DNA of 49,015 bases from 13-2-20CM-68-14 sp051955535 (GCA_051955535.1 JBQCGP010000007.1:1-49015); one strand, 5' to 3'. Numbered from the stretch's first letter, positions 24,566 through 34,853 are shown. The notes: a model not told the origin generated them from the sequence alone. Translations and numbers: made by a program.

Positions 24566-27001
24566 TTACACGACGAAGTTGACGAGTCGGCGCGGCACCA
24601 CAATCGCTTGGCGGATCTCCTTGCCGTCCAGGTGAGCCTGCACGCGCGGCGAGGCCTTGGCCTGCTCGATCAGCTCCCCCTCGGGCAGGTCGGTCGCGAC
24701 CTCGACGCGGTCGCGGACGCGCCCGTTCACCTGGATCACGAGCTCGAACGTGTCTCGCTCGAGCAGCGCCCGATCGGCTACCGGCCACGGCTGTTCCCAG
24801 AGGCGCTCGTGGCCCAGTCGCTGCCACAGCTCCTCCGCGACGTGCGGCGCATAAGGCTGGATCAGCGAGACCACCGTCTCGGCCGCGAACCGCGCCGCCG
24901 GATCGTCGGTTGCCGGCGCGAGCGCGTTGACGAGCTCCATCACCGCCGCGATCGGCGTGTTGAAGACGAAGCGGCGGCCGATGTCGTCGGTCACCTTCGC
25001 AATCGTCTCGTGCGTCTTCTGGGCGAGCGCGCCCTCGGACGCGCCGTCGCGTGGCGCGTTCTTGTTGACCTCGTTGACGACTCGCCAGAGGCGCCGCAGG
25101 AAGCGGGCGATCCCCTCGACGCCCTCCTCGGTCCACTCCATGTCCTGGTCGGCGGGCCCCATGAAGAGGATGTACAGCCGCACGGCGTCCGCGCCGTAGG
25201 CCTCGGCCAGCTGGTCCGGCGCCGTCACGTTCCCGCGCGACTTCGACATCTTTGAGCCGCCGAGCCGCACCCAGCCCTGGTGGAAGAGCCGCGCGAACGG
25301 CTCGCGGAACCCGACCAGGCCGAGGTCGTTCATGACCTTGACGAAGAAGCGCGAGTAGAGCAGGTGGCCCGTCGCGTGGTCTATTCCGCCGATGTACTGG
25401 TCGACGGGCATCCAGTAGTCGATGATCCCGCGGTCGAACGCCGCCTGGTCGTTGTGAGGGTCGCAGTAGCGCAGGAAGTACCAGGACGAGTCGACGAAGG
25501 TGTCCATCGTGTCGGCCTCGCGCCGCGCAGGGCCGCCGCACTTGGGACACGTCACGTTCAGCCACTCCTCGTTCGAGGCGAGCGGCGGCTTGCCCTTGGG
25601 CCGATAGTCCTCGACCTCCGGCAGCAGCACCGGGAGCTCGTGCTCGGGAATCGGGACAATCCCGTCCTTGTCGCAGTAGACGATCGGGATCGGGCAGCCC
25701 CAGTAACGCTGGCGCGAGAAGCCCCAGTCCCGGAGCCGGTAGCTGACCGCCGGCCTGCCCCCGCCGTGCTCGCCGAGCCACTCGACGATCGCGCGCGCGC
25801 CTTCGGGCGCCGGGAGGCCCGTGAACTGCCCCGAGTTGACGAGCCGCTCGTTCTCTGTGTGCGCGGCGTAGGCCCCCTCGTCGGGCTCGTCCCCACCCTC
25901 GGCGGGCTCGACGACGCGGACGACGGGCAGCCCGTAGCGCTGCGCGAACTCGAAGTCTCGTTCGTCGTGCGCGGGCACGGCCATGATCGCGCCTGTGCCG
26001 TACTCCATCAGGACGTAGTCGGCGACGTAGATCCGGATCCGCTCACCGTTCGCAGGGTTGACCGCGTAGCGGCCGGTGAAGACGCCGTCTTTCTCCTTCG
26101 TCTCCCGCTCCTCCGTCGAGCGCGCGGCCGTGTGCTTGACGTACTCGCGCACGGGGTCCTCTTCCTCGGTGCCGGCGGCGAGCCGCTCGACCAGGGGGTG
26201 CTCGGGCGCGAGCACCATGAACGTTGCCCCGAAGAGCGTGTCGGCGCGGGTCGTGAACACGGGCAGGTCGAGGTCGAGCTCATCGATGCGGAAGAGGATC
26301 TCGGCACCCTCGGAGCGGCCGATCCAGTTGCGCTGGATGGTGATCGTGCGGTCGGGCCAGTCCAGCAGCCGGTGGTCGTCGAGCAGCGCGTCTGCGTAGG
26401 CGGTGATCCGGAAGAACCACTGCTCGAGGTTGCGCGCCTCGACGATCGTTCCGCAACGCTCGCAGCGGCCGTCGACGACCTGCTCGTTGGCGAGCACCGT
26501 CTGGTCGACGGGACACCAGTTGACCGGGGCTTCCTTCCGGTAGGCGAGCCCGGCCTCGTAGAACTTCAGGAACAGCCACTGCGTCCAGCGGTAGTACTCC
26601 GGCTGGTGCGCGGAGACCTCGCGGTCCCAGTCGATCGCCCAGCCGAGCCGGCGCATCTGGCGGCGAATGTTGGCGATGTTGCGCTCGGTGATCTCGCGGG
26701 GGTGCCCGCCCTCCCTGATCGCGGCGTTCTCGGCCGGCAGGCCGAACGAGTCGAAGCCCATCGGGCGCAGGACCGTGCGGCCGTTCCGGCGCCGGAAATG
26801 GGTGACGACGTCGCCGAGCGTGTAGTTGAGGACGTGCCCCATATGCAGGTCCCCGGAGGGGTACGGGAGCATTTCGAGCATGTAGAACTTGTCGCGCTCG
26901 GCCCGGTCGGGCGACTCGGGATTCGAGACGTAGAACGCCCGCCCGTCCTCCCATACCTGTTGCCACTTCGGTTCGATCTGCTGTGGGTGGTACCGATCCA
27001 T
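24566..27001 (-). CDS. leuS: Leucyl-tRNA synthetase
   Basis: 811-residue class I synthetase charging tRNA-Leu. Signature HMGH in PSGDLHMGHVLNYTLGD near 50-66 and KMSKSRGN near 580; a zinc-type CERCGT stretch near 180; the CP1 editing insertion with FTTRADTLFGATFMVLAPEH and AVPAHDERDFEFA; a C-terminal anticodon domain ending IVVPRRLVNFVV. ATG at 27001 with GGAGG 5 bases upstream. The 160-base leader carries an attenuator candidate with leucine codons (27019-27142). Confidence 0.97.
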   Translation of the reverse strand: MDRYHPQQIEPKWQQVWEDGRAFYVSNPESPDRAERDKFYMLEMLPYPSGDLHMGHVLNYTLGDVVTHFRRRNGRTVLRPMGFDSFGLPAENAAIREGGHPREITERNIANIRRQMRRLGWAIDWDREVSAHQPEYYRWTQWLFLKFYEAGLAYRKEAPVNWCPVDQTVLANEQVVDGRCERCGTIVEARNLEQWFFRITAYADALLDDHRLLDWPDRTITIQRNWIGRSEGAEILFRIDELDLDLPVFTTRADTLFGATFMVLAPEHPLVERLAAGTEEEDPVREYVKHTAARSTEERETKEKDGVFTGRYAVNPANGERIRIYVADYVLMEYGTGAIMAVPAHDERDFEFAQRYGLPVVRVVEPAEGGDEPDEGAYAAHTENERLVNSGQFTGLPAPEGARAIVEWLGEHGGGRPAVSYRLRDWGFSRQRYWGCPIPIVYCDKDGIVPIPEHELPVLLPEVEDYRPKGKPPLASNEEWLNVTCPKCGGPARREADTMDTFVDSSWYFLRYCDPHNDQAAFDRGIIDYWMPVDQYIGGIDHATGHLLYSRFFVKVMNDLGLVGFREPFARLFHQGWVRLGGSKMSKSRGNVTAPDQLAEAYGADAVRLYILFMGPADQDMEWTEEGVEGIARFLRRLWRVVNEVNKNAPRDGASEGALAQKTHETIAKVTDDIGRRFVFNTPIAAVMELVNALAPATDDPAARFAAETVVSLIQPYAPHVAEELWQRLGHERLWEQPWPVADRALLERDTFELVIQVNGRVRDRVEVATDLPEGELIEQAKASPRVQAHLDGKEIRQAIVVPRRLVNFVV

Positions 27002-27018
27002 TTCTTCCTCCAGAAACG

Positions 27019-27042
27019 AAAAAGCCTCTCGAATCGAGAGGC
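27019..27042 (-). terminator. Intrinsic terminator in the leuS leader
   Basis: On the minus strand: GCCTCTCG (27042-27035), loop ATT, CGAGAGGC (27031-27024), then TTTTT (27023-27019). A perfect 8-pair stem with a U run, 17 bases before the leuS start. Its 5' arm GCCTCTC can instead pair with GGGAGGC (27080-27074). Confidence 0.85.
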
Positions 27043-27045
27043 CGT

Positions 27046-27080
27046 GGGAAGCTACCGCGGCCTTCGCCGCGTTGCCTCCC
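27046..27080 (-). promoter_or_regulatory. Anti-antiterminator / competing stem of the leuS attenuator
   Basis: On the minus strand GGGAGGC (27080-27074) pairs with GCTTCCC (27052-27046), enclosing a second stem CGCGGC / GCCGCG (27071-27066 with 27061-27056). The same GGGAGGC can pair with the 5' arm of the terminator, so the two folds exclude each other, as in amino-acid attenuators. Confidence 0.65.
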
Positions 27081-27084
27081 TGCG

Positions 27085-27105
27085 CTACACGAGCAGCTGC
27101 TCCAT
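27085..27105 (-). CDS. leuS leader peptide MEQLLV
   Basis: Six-codon frame ATG GAG CAG CTG CTC GTG TAG with two adjacent leucine codons, ending 4 bases before the competing stem. The likely promoter places transcription start one or two bases before the ATG, so it would be read as a leaderless message, common in actinobacteria. Ribosome stalling at the leucine codons when charged tRNA-Leu is scarce could favour the antiterminated fold. Inferred from sequence only. Confidence 0.6.
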   Translation of the reverse strand: MEQLLV

Positions 27106-27113
27106 TGTTCTTG

Positions 27114-27142
27114 ACTTTAGCAACGCGCTAGCGTCGCGTCAC
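27114..27142 (-). promoter_or_regulatory. Putative promoter of leuS
   Basis: On the minus strand GTGACG (27142-27137), 17-base spacer, TAAAGT (27119-27114). Predicted start at about 27107, adjacent to the leader peptide ATG at 27105. Confidence 0.5.
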
Positions 27143-27162
27143 GCGAAACCGAGGAGGCATCA

Positions 27163-27558
27163 GTGAGCGGATACACGATCAAGAACCTGAAAACGGACGT
27201 GGAAGACCAGGCGCCGAACTTCGGGTACGCGCCGCACATCGAGGCGCGGATGGCTCGCGTCCCGCTCGAGCTCGAGCACTCGGGGGTCACTTACCAGCGG
27301 ATCGCGCCCGGCTTCCGCATTCCCTGGGGACACACGCACAACGTCCAGGAGGAGGTCTACGTCGTCGTCTCGGGAAGCATGCTCGCGAAGCTCGACGACG
27401 AAATCGTGGAGCTCAAGCAGTGGGACGCCGTCCGGGTCCCCAAGGAAACGATGCGGTCGTTCGAGGGCGGCCCCGACGGTGCGGAGGTCATCGCGATCGG
27501 CGCACCCAACACCGGCCCCGGCGACGCCAACGTCGAGCAAGACTGGTGGAGTGACTAG
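27163..27558 (+). CDS. Cupin-domain protein
   Basis: 131-residue single-domain cupin. Motif 1 is PWGHTHNVQEEVYVVVSG with metal ligands His57, His59 and Glu63/64; the second-motif histidine position reads ETMRSFEGG, so the metal site is incomplete or the protein is non-catalytic. Substrate unknown. GTG start at 27163 with GAGGAGG 7 bases upstream. It diverges from leuS and converges on fbiC, sharing the CTAG at the two stop codons (27555-27558). Confidence 0.85.
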   Translation: MSGYTIKNLKTDVEDQAPNFGYAPHIEARMARVPLELEHSGVTYQRIAPGFRIPWGHTHNVQEEVYVVVSGSMLAKLDDEIVELKQWDAVRVPKETMRSFEGGPDGAEVIAIGAPNTGPGDANVEQDWWSD

Positions 27559-30044
27559 CGGGCTGCGGCCGCGAGGCCTGGGCGGACGAGGCGGTTCGGC
27601 CGTGTCAGCTTCGCGTCGTTGACGCTGGGGTTGAACGGCTCGGTCAAAGGCGCCGCACCGAAGGACGCTGCGTGGCGATCGGGCGGCGCGTCCGCATAGA
27701 GCGTCGTCCGCTGCAGCGGCGTGCGACCGATTGCGTGGATCGTCGCCTCCATCGCTTCGGGCGGTAGCTCCTGGCCATGGCTCGCGCCGGCGGCGCGCGA
27801 GATCGATTCGTTCATGAGCGTTCCGCCCAGGTCGTTCGCGCCCGAGAGGAGTGCGGCCTGCGCCCCGGCGGGGCCGAGCTTCACCCACGAGGCCTGGACG
27901 TTCGTGATCAAGGGGTGTAGAGCCAGGCGCCCGACCGCGTGCATGAGGATCGCCTCGCGGAAGGTGGGGCCGCGCCGCGCTTGGCCCTTCAGGTAGATCG
28001 GCGCCTCCATGTGGACGAACGGAAGCGGCACGAACTCGGTGAAGCCGCCCGAGCGGCGCTGTTGGTCGCGCAGCCGCAGCAGGTGGCGTGCCCAGTTCCG
28101 AGGCTCGTCGACGTGGCCGAACATGATCGTCGTCGTCGAACGCAGGCCGACCTCGTGGGCCGTGTCGTGCACCTCGAGCCACTGCCCGGTCGTGACCTTG
28201 TCCGGACAGATGACGGCGCGGACCTCGTCGTCCAAGATCTCGGCCGCCGTTCCCGGGAGGGATGCAAGCCCCGCGTCGCGCAATCGTTCGAGGTAGGCGC
28301 GGAGAGGCATCTCGAGGGTCGCCGCGCCCTGCCAGACCTCGAGGGCCGAGAAGGCGTGCACGTGCAAGCCCGGCACGGCGTCCTTGATCGCGCGGCAGAC
28401 GTCGACGTAGAAGTCGCCGGTGAAGGCGGGGTGGATCCCGCCCTGGAGGCAGACCTCCGTGGCGCCGCGCTCCCAGGCCTCGTCGCAGCGGCGGACGATT
28501 TCATCGAGGGGAACCAGGTAGGGCGCGCCGCGCAGGTTCGCGGCGAGCTTGCCCTTCGAGAACGCGCAGAAGCCGCAGCGGAAGTAGCAGACGTTCGTGT
28601 AGTTGATGTTGCGCGTGACCACGTAGGTGACGGCGTCGCCGCAGACCTCGCGCCGAAGCGCGTCGGCAGCGGCGGTTACCGCGGCGAAGTCGCGTCCGCG
28701 GGCGCGGAAGAGCTCGGTCACGTCGTCCTCGTCGAGCTCGGCGCTTTCGTGCACCTTCGCGAGCGCCTCTGCGACCGCCTGTGACACTTTCGGCGCAGAG
28801 CCGTTTCCCACCGCCGCGGATTGGCGCGATACGCTCGCCGCGGGGAGGAGGACGGGTACACCATCCAAGAGCGCGGCGGTTTGCCGCGCAGGGCTGCCGT
28901 CAGCGGAGGCGCCTGCCACCCACTCGTCCCCGCGGGCAAATCCTTCCGAATCGGCCAGTGCGAGCACGTGCGGTGCCACCGCGGGATCGACCCACCGCTC
29001 CAGCTCGGCGATGTACTCGGGATAGACCGCGAGCCGCGGCGCCAGCTCCAGGCCGCGCGACCGCGTCGCTTCGCCCAGCCGCTCGAGCTCGGGCCACGGC
29101 GCCTCCGGATTCACGTGGTCGACCGTCACCGGCGAGACACCGCCCCAGTCGTTGATGCCGGCGTCGAGCAGACTCGGGAAGCGCGCGCTCAGGTTCGGCG
29201 GCGCCTGGATGTTCCAGTCCGCCCCCAGCACCAGACGCGCCGCCGCGCAAGTCCAGAGCAGTTCCTCGAGCGACGGCTCGGGTGCCGCCGCCATCCGCGT
29301 CCCCGCCTTCGCCCGGAAGTTCTGGACGATCACCTCCTGGATGTGGCCACTGCGCTCGCCGAGCTCGCGGATCGTCAACAGCGCGTCGACCCGCTCGTGC
29401 CGCGTCTCGCCGATCCCGATCAGGATCCCGGTCGTGAACGGAACGAGCGCCGCCGCAGCAGCGTCGATCGTCGACAACCGCGCGGCGGGCAGCTTGTCGG
29501 GAGACGCCCAGTGCGGCCCACCTTTCTCCGCGAGCCGCTCCGCGGTGCCTTCCAGCATCAGCCCTTGCGAGACCGAGACGCGCCGGAGCTCACGCGCGTC
29601 GTCGACCAAGAGCACGCCCGGATTCAAGTGCGGAAGGAGCCCCGTCTCAACCAGCACGAGCCGCGCGCAGCGCGCCAGGTACTCCAGCGTCGTCTCGCAG
29701 CCGAGCGCAGCGAGCTCATCTCGCGCGACGCGGTAGCGCAGCTCCGGCTTGTCGCCGAGCGTGAAGAGCGCCTCCCGGCACCCGGCAGCCGCACCCGCAC
29801 GTGCAACCTCCAGGACCTCGTCCTCGCTCATGTACGCCCGCTCGCCCCGCCGAGGCGGCCGCGCGAACGTGCAGTAGCCGCACACGTCGCGGCAGAGCTT
29901 CGTCAGCGGGATGAAGACCTTCGGCGAGTAGGTGACGAGGCCGCCGTGGCCGAGCGCCCGGAGCCGGCGCGCCTCGCCCGCCAGGCCCTCCCACGGCTCG
30001 TCGACGAGCTCGAAGGCCTCCGAGGCGGCGAGTCTCTCACTCAC
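27555..30044 (-). CDS. fbiC: FO synthase, CofG-CofH fusion (7,8-didemethyl-8-hydroxy-5-deazariboflavin synthase)
   Basis: 829-residue fusion of two radical SAM enzymes that make the F420 chromophore FO from a pyrimidine intermediate and tyrosine. CofG half first: CRDVCGYCTF with Cys51, Cys55 and Cys58, plus NPGVLLVDDAREL and GIGETRHERVDAL. CofH half: CYFRCGFCAFSKG with Cys486, Cys490 and Cys493, plus EVCLQGGIHP and MFGHVDEPRNW. In most archaea and cyanobacteria these are separate proteins; the fusion is the actinobacterial form. GTG at 30044 chosen (SERLAASEAFEL), since the further open frame is low-complexity. Two PPOX proteins 4-5 kb away may use F420. Confidence 0.95.
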   Translation of the reverse strand: MSERLAASEAFELVDEPWEGLAGEARRLRALGHGGLVTYSPKVFIPLTKLCRDVCGYCTFARPPRRGERAYMSEDEVLEVARAGAAAGCREALFTLGDKPELRYRVARDELAALGCETTLEYLARCARLVLVETGLLPHLNPGVLLVDDARELRRVSVSQGLMLEGTAERLAEKGGPHWASPDKLPAARLSTIDAAAAALVPFTTGILIGIGETRHERVDALLTIRELGERSGHIQEVIVQNFRAKAGTRMAAAPEPSLEELLWTCAAARLVLGADWNIQAPPNLSARFPSLLDAGINDWGGVSPVTVDHVNPEAPWPELERLGEATRSRGLELAPRLAVYPEYIAELERWVDPAVAPHVLALADSEGFARGDEWVAGASADGSPARQTAALLDGVPVLLPAASVSRQSAAVGNGSAPKVSQAVAEALAKVHESAELDEDDVTELFRARGRDFAAVTAAADALRREVCGDAVTYVVTRNINYTNVCYFRCGFCAFSKGKLAANLRGAPYLVPLDEIVRRCDEAWERGATEVCLQGGIHPAFTGDFYVDVCRAIKDAVPGLHVHAFSALEVWQGAATLEMPLRAYLERLRDAGLASLPGTAAEILDDEVRAVICPDKVTTGQWLEVHDTAHEVGLRSTTTIMFGHVDEPRNWARHLLRLRDQQRRSGGFTEFVPLPFVHMEAPIYLKGQARRGPTFREAILMHAVGRLALHPLITNVQASWVKLGPAGAQAALLSGANDLGGTLMNESISRAAGASHGQELPPEAMEATIHAIGRTPLQRTTLYADAPPDRHAASFGAAPLTEPFNPSVNDAKLTRPNRLVRPGLAAAAR

Positions 30045-30074
30045 CCGGCGGAGCTTACGTCCGGGCGTCTCCCA

Positions 30075-30239
30075 AGGAGGGTCTGGCGCAAAACAGTCTG
30101 TGCCGCCGGCGCACGCTGCTCGCGCGCTGAGCTGCGTCCTCAGTCGCGCCAATAGCCATAGCTATTGACGCTCCCTGCGTCCTTGTCAGCGAACGAGCAT
30201 CGCACGCCGTCGACGAGCGGTTTCGCGCCAGACCCTCCT
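30075..30239 (-). repeat. Inverted-repeat element (MITE-like), copy 1, 165 bases
   Basis: Terminal arms AGGAGGGTCTGGCGC (30075-30089) and its exact complement (30225-30239), extending to about 19 of 20 bases. Inside lie AAACAGTCTGTGCCG and a small palindrome CAATAGC/GCTATTG (30150-30167). Its minus-strand left end supplies the AG of the TAG stop of the solute-binding protein gene. No transposase frame inside. A 48-base relative is at 34415-34462. Confidence 0.6.
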
Positions 30240-31452
30240 AGCCGACGCGAGTGAGCGGTCCGAAGTAGACCCAGCGCCCCTTGTGGTAGCGCTCGAGCCG
30301 GACCTGCGCGATCGGGAAGTGGTCGGCCGGTGTCGTCCGCACCGAGATCCCCGGAAGCACGAACGGATTGTTCCGCTCGTTCAGGTGGGTGATCGCCTTC
30401 ATCACGCCCGCCCGCGTCAGGTTCTTGCCGGCGTGCCTGAGCGCGTCGACCAACGTGTACGCGGACGCCATGCCGTAGACGTTGTAGACGTCGGTCAGGC
30501 CCTGGCCGCCGTTGTACTTCTTGAGGATCGTCCGGAAGAGCGCCACCGCCTTGTCCTTCTTCCACGGCGAGTCGAGCGGATCCTTGAGGAACGCGATCGA
30601 GATCGAGCCCTCTGTCTGCAGCTTGCTGCTCGCCAGGCTGGCGATCGTCATCGTGTTCGTCGCGCTCGAGACGGCGTTGACGAAAACGAGCGGGCGCCAG
30701 CCGAGCACGCGCGCCGACGAATAGGACTGGATCGCGAACTTCGGCGTCGCGAACACCATCAGCGTGTTGACCCGCTTGGCCTTCAGCCGCGCCATCTGCG
30801 ACTTGACATCGGTATCGGTGATGTCGTAGCCCTGCTTCGAGACGATCAGCTTCGTCTTCTTGCCGAGCGCGTGCTGAAAGCCCGAGACGAGCTCCTTCCC
30901 GTAGTCGTCGTTCTGGTAGAGGATCCCGATCCGGGCGTTGGGCCGCGTCTTCGCGATGTACCGCCCGTAGATCGCCGCCTCGCCCCAATACCTCGGCTGG
31001 AAGCCGATCGTCCACGGGTACTTCTTGTAGTCGCTCCCCCAGGTGCTCGCACCGCTCGCGACCAGGAGCTGCGGAACTTTGAGCTGGTTCAGGTACGAAC
31101 GGACGGCGAGGTTCTGCTCGGTGCCGAACGTGTTGTAAATCGCGAAGACCTTGTCGCTCTGGACCAGGTCGCGCGTCTTCTGGATCGCCTGCGACGGGTC
31201 GTTCGCGTCGTCCTCGTACTTGTACTTGATGCTTCGCCCGAAGACCCCGCCGTGGTCGTTGACGTACTTGAAGTACGCATCCGCGCCCTTCGCGACCGAC
31301 GCATAGGCGACCGCCGGCCCGCTCAGCGGGATCGTTCCCCCGATCAGGATCTGCTTCGAGGTAACGCCAGGCGTCGCGGAGCCTCCCGCCGAGGCGGCGG
31401 AGACGATTGCGAGCGCACTGAATACCCCGATGAGGACACGGCTCTTCCTCAC
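30238..31452 (-). CDS. Branched-chain amino-acid-type ABC transporter substrate-binding protein
   Basis: 404 residues with a Sec signal peptide (MRKSRVLIGVFSALAIVSAASA) and a periplasmic-binding fold of the LivJ/Peripla_BP_6 type: ILIGGTIPLSGPAVAYASV, YFKYVNDHGGVFGRSIKYKYEDD, IGILYQNDDYGKELVSGF, and VYNVYGMASAYTLVDAL. Amino acids, amides or aromatic acids are all known ligands of this family. There is no lipobox cysteine at the cleavage site. GTG start at 31452 overlaps a 60-residue LivM remnant; no ATPases or intact permeases are near, so it is an orphan here. Confidence 0.88.
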   Translation of the reverse strand: MRKSRVLIGVFSALAIVSAASAGGSATPGVTSKQILIGGTIPLSGPAVAYASVAKGADAYFKYVNDHGGVFGRSIKYKYEDDANDPSQAIQKTRDLVQSDKVFAIYNTFGTEQNLAVRSYLNQLKVPQLLVASGASTWGSDYKKYPWTIGFQPRYWGEAAIYGRYIAKTRPNARIGILYQNDDYGKELVSGFQHALGKKTKLIVSKQGYDITDTDVKSQMARLKAKRVNTLMVFATPKFAIQSYSSARVLGWRPLVFVNAVSSATNTMTIASLASSKLQTEGSISIAFLKDPLDSPWKKDKAVALFRTILKKYNGGQGLTDVYNVYGMASAYTLVDALRHAGKNLTRAGVMKAITHLNERNNPFVLPGISVRTTPADHFPIAQVRLERYHKGRWVYFGPLTRVG

Positions 31453-31631
31453 TGCCCTTCTTGAGACCGAGTGTACAGCGGCCTTGTTAGCGGCTCTGTC
31501 AACTTTCGCAACACGCCGCCGAGGCCGGTCGGCAGCAGGATCATCACCAGCACAATCGCCGCTTCGAAGAACACCGAGGGAACACCCGGCAGGTCGATCT
31601 GGCCCTGCTCGACAGCGAGCGACAGAGCCAC
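31449..31631 (-). pseudogene. LivM-type permease C-terminal remnant, 60 residues
   Basis: 60 codons from GTG 31631 with AAGG 8 bases upstream. The sequence VFFEAAIVLVMILLPTGLGGV resembles the final helix and the PxGLxG signature of LivM permeases, followed by a basic tail. The rest of the permease (about 250 residues) is missing; upstream is the unrelated DUF255 gene after 19 bases. It ends in a GTGA overlap with the binding-protein gene, so it may now serve only to couple translation, or be a decayed transporter operon. Confidence 0.5.
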
Positions 31632-31650
31632 GGCCGCGTACCTTAGGTCT

Positions 31651-33557
<1,907 letters not shown>

Positions 33558-33561
<4 letters not shown>

Positions 33562-34412
33562 GCGACTACTGGTCCGGCGCGGTAGACCTGCCCTTCGAGC
33601 GTTCGGCCGAGCACGCCCTCGAGCCACTGCGATACCTCGACTAGCGCGTCGAGATCTACCCCGGTCTCGACGCCTTCGCCCTCGAGCAGGTAGACGAGAT
33701 CTTCGGTCGCGATATTGCCCGTCGCGCGAGGCGCGTACGGGCAACCGCCGAGGCCGCCGATCGACGCGTCCAGCACGGTCGCGCCGGCCTCGAGCGCCGC
33801 GAGCGCGTTCGCGTAGCCGGTGTTGCGCGTGTTGTGGCCGTGGAAACCGGCGGCGCCGGCGCGCTGGACCAGCGACCGCACGGCGGACGGCGTCGCGACG
33901 CCAATTGTGTCCGCGAGGACGATCTCGTCGGCCTCGAGCTTCGCGGCCAGCTCCGCCACCGCGCCCGGATCGACCCTCCCCTCGAACGGGCAGCCGAAGG
34001 CGACGCTGATCGTCGCACTGGTCGGCCGATCGGCCTCGGCGAGGATCCGCTGCACGCGCGCGGTCGCCTCGTCGAGCGAGGCGTTGCCGTTTCGCGGTTT
34101 GAAGGTCTCGGTGGCGCCGAGCATCACGTTGACGCGGTCGAGGTCGGTCTGCCGCAGCCGCTCAAAGCCCTGTTCGTTGAGGACCAGCCCCGCGTACTCG
34201 ACGCCGTCGCGGCGCTCGATCGCGGCGACCACGTCCTCGGCGCCGGCCATCTGCGGCACCCGGTCGTCGCGGACGAAGCTGACGGCCTCGATGCGGGGCA
34301 GACCCGCCGCGGCGAGGCGATCGACGAGCTCGGCACGAGCCGCCGGCGCCAGCGTTTCGGGCTCGTTCTGGAGCCCGTCCCGCGGGCCGACGTCGCAGAT
34401 GATCAATGCCAC
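33558..34412 (-). CDS. Hydroxymethylglutaryl-CoA lyase-like protein
   Basis: 284-residue HMGL-like TIM barrel that would cleave HMG-CoA to acetyl-CoA and acetoacetate. Motifs: CDVGPRDGLQNEP at 6-18, VAFGCPFEG (138-146), LADTIGVATP, metal ligands GFHGHNTRN (His191, His193) and the catalytic loop GGLGGCPYAP with Cys224. The last motif strongly supports the lyase family over homocitrate or isopropylmalate synthases. GTG start at 34412 lies next to the 48-base inverted-repeat element and has no clear Shine-Dalgarno. It could serve leucine degradation, but no leucine-catabolic neighbours are present. Confidence 0.88.
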
Positions 34413-34414
34413 CC

Positions 34415-34462
34415 AGGAGAGTTTGGCGAAACAGTGGCTGTGCCGTTCCGCCAAACCCTCCT
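34415..34462 (-). repeat. Inverted-repeat element, copy 2, 48-base compact form
   Basis: Arms AGGAGAGTTTGGCG (34415-34428) and CGCCAAACCCTCCT (34449-34462), one mismatch, enclosing AAACAGTGGCTGTGCCG, which matches the interior of copy 1. On the minus strand it begins in the TAG stop of the PPOX gene and ends 2 bases before the HMG-CoA lyase-like start. As RNA it would be a strong hairpin. Confidence 0.6.
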
Positions 34463-34850
34463 AGAAACCGTACGCGCTGACGTGCTCGACGCGGACCCGC
34501 ACGAGCAGCCGTTTCTCCCCAGGCCTCGACGTCCAGCCTTCGCCCGAATACTTGCGGGCCATCTTGTCGATGTGCTCGTCCGCGCCGTCGGTCGTCATGT
34601 CGGCCCGGCCGCGCACCGCCACCCAGCGATAGCCGTCCTCGCGGTCGACGACGAGGACGCCGACGCGAGGATCGCGCTCGATGTTTCGCGGCTTGACTCG
34701 GCCCGCCGCCGTGTTGAAGACGACGCGCTCGCCGTCCCAGTCGATCCAGACGATGCTCAGCTGCGCCGAGCCGTCGGGATTCTCCGTGGCGACTGTCGCG
34801 AAGTTTGGTTCTTCGAGAAGACGTGCTTGCTCGGCGGTCAGCCCGGGCAC
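34461..34850 (-). CDS. PPOX-class F420/FMN-binding protein, first of a pair
   Basis: 129-residue split-barrel protein of the pyridoxamine 5'-phosphate oxidase-like superfamily. NFATVATENPDGSAQLSIVWIDWDGERVVFNTA is the usual first half, with PRNIERDPRVGVLVVDRED and VAVRGRADMTTDGADEHIDKMA following. This form (TIGR03618-like) is common among actinobacterial F420-dependent reductases, and fbiC is near, but FMN use cannot be excluded. GTG at 34850, 3 bases after the second PPOX gene. Confidence 0.85.
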   Translation of the reverse strand: MPGLTAEQARLLEEPNFATVATENPDGSAQLSIVWIDWDGERVVFNTAAGRVKPRNIERDPRVGVLVVDREDGYRWVAVRGRADMTTDGADEHIDKMARKYSGEGWTSRPGEKRLLVRVRVEHVSAYGF

Positions 34851-34853
34851 GCG

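Noticed and set aside
27046..27080. T-box riboswitch in the leuS leader (AGGGAGGCAACGCG resembles AGGGUGGNACCGCG)
   Set aside because: Only about 27 bases lie between the predicted transcript start and this motif, too short for a T-box stem I with specifier loop, and the U that pairs with the tRNA end is A. A leader-peptide attenuator fits better.
25280..27166. 628-codon + frame opposite leuS
   Set aside because: Same reason; it also runs through the leuS promoter and attenuator.
30045..30152. Longer FO synthase starting at 30152
   Set aside because: The extra 36 residues have no family counterpart and include the arm of the inverted-repeat element; GTG 30044 matches the family start.
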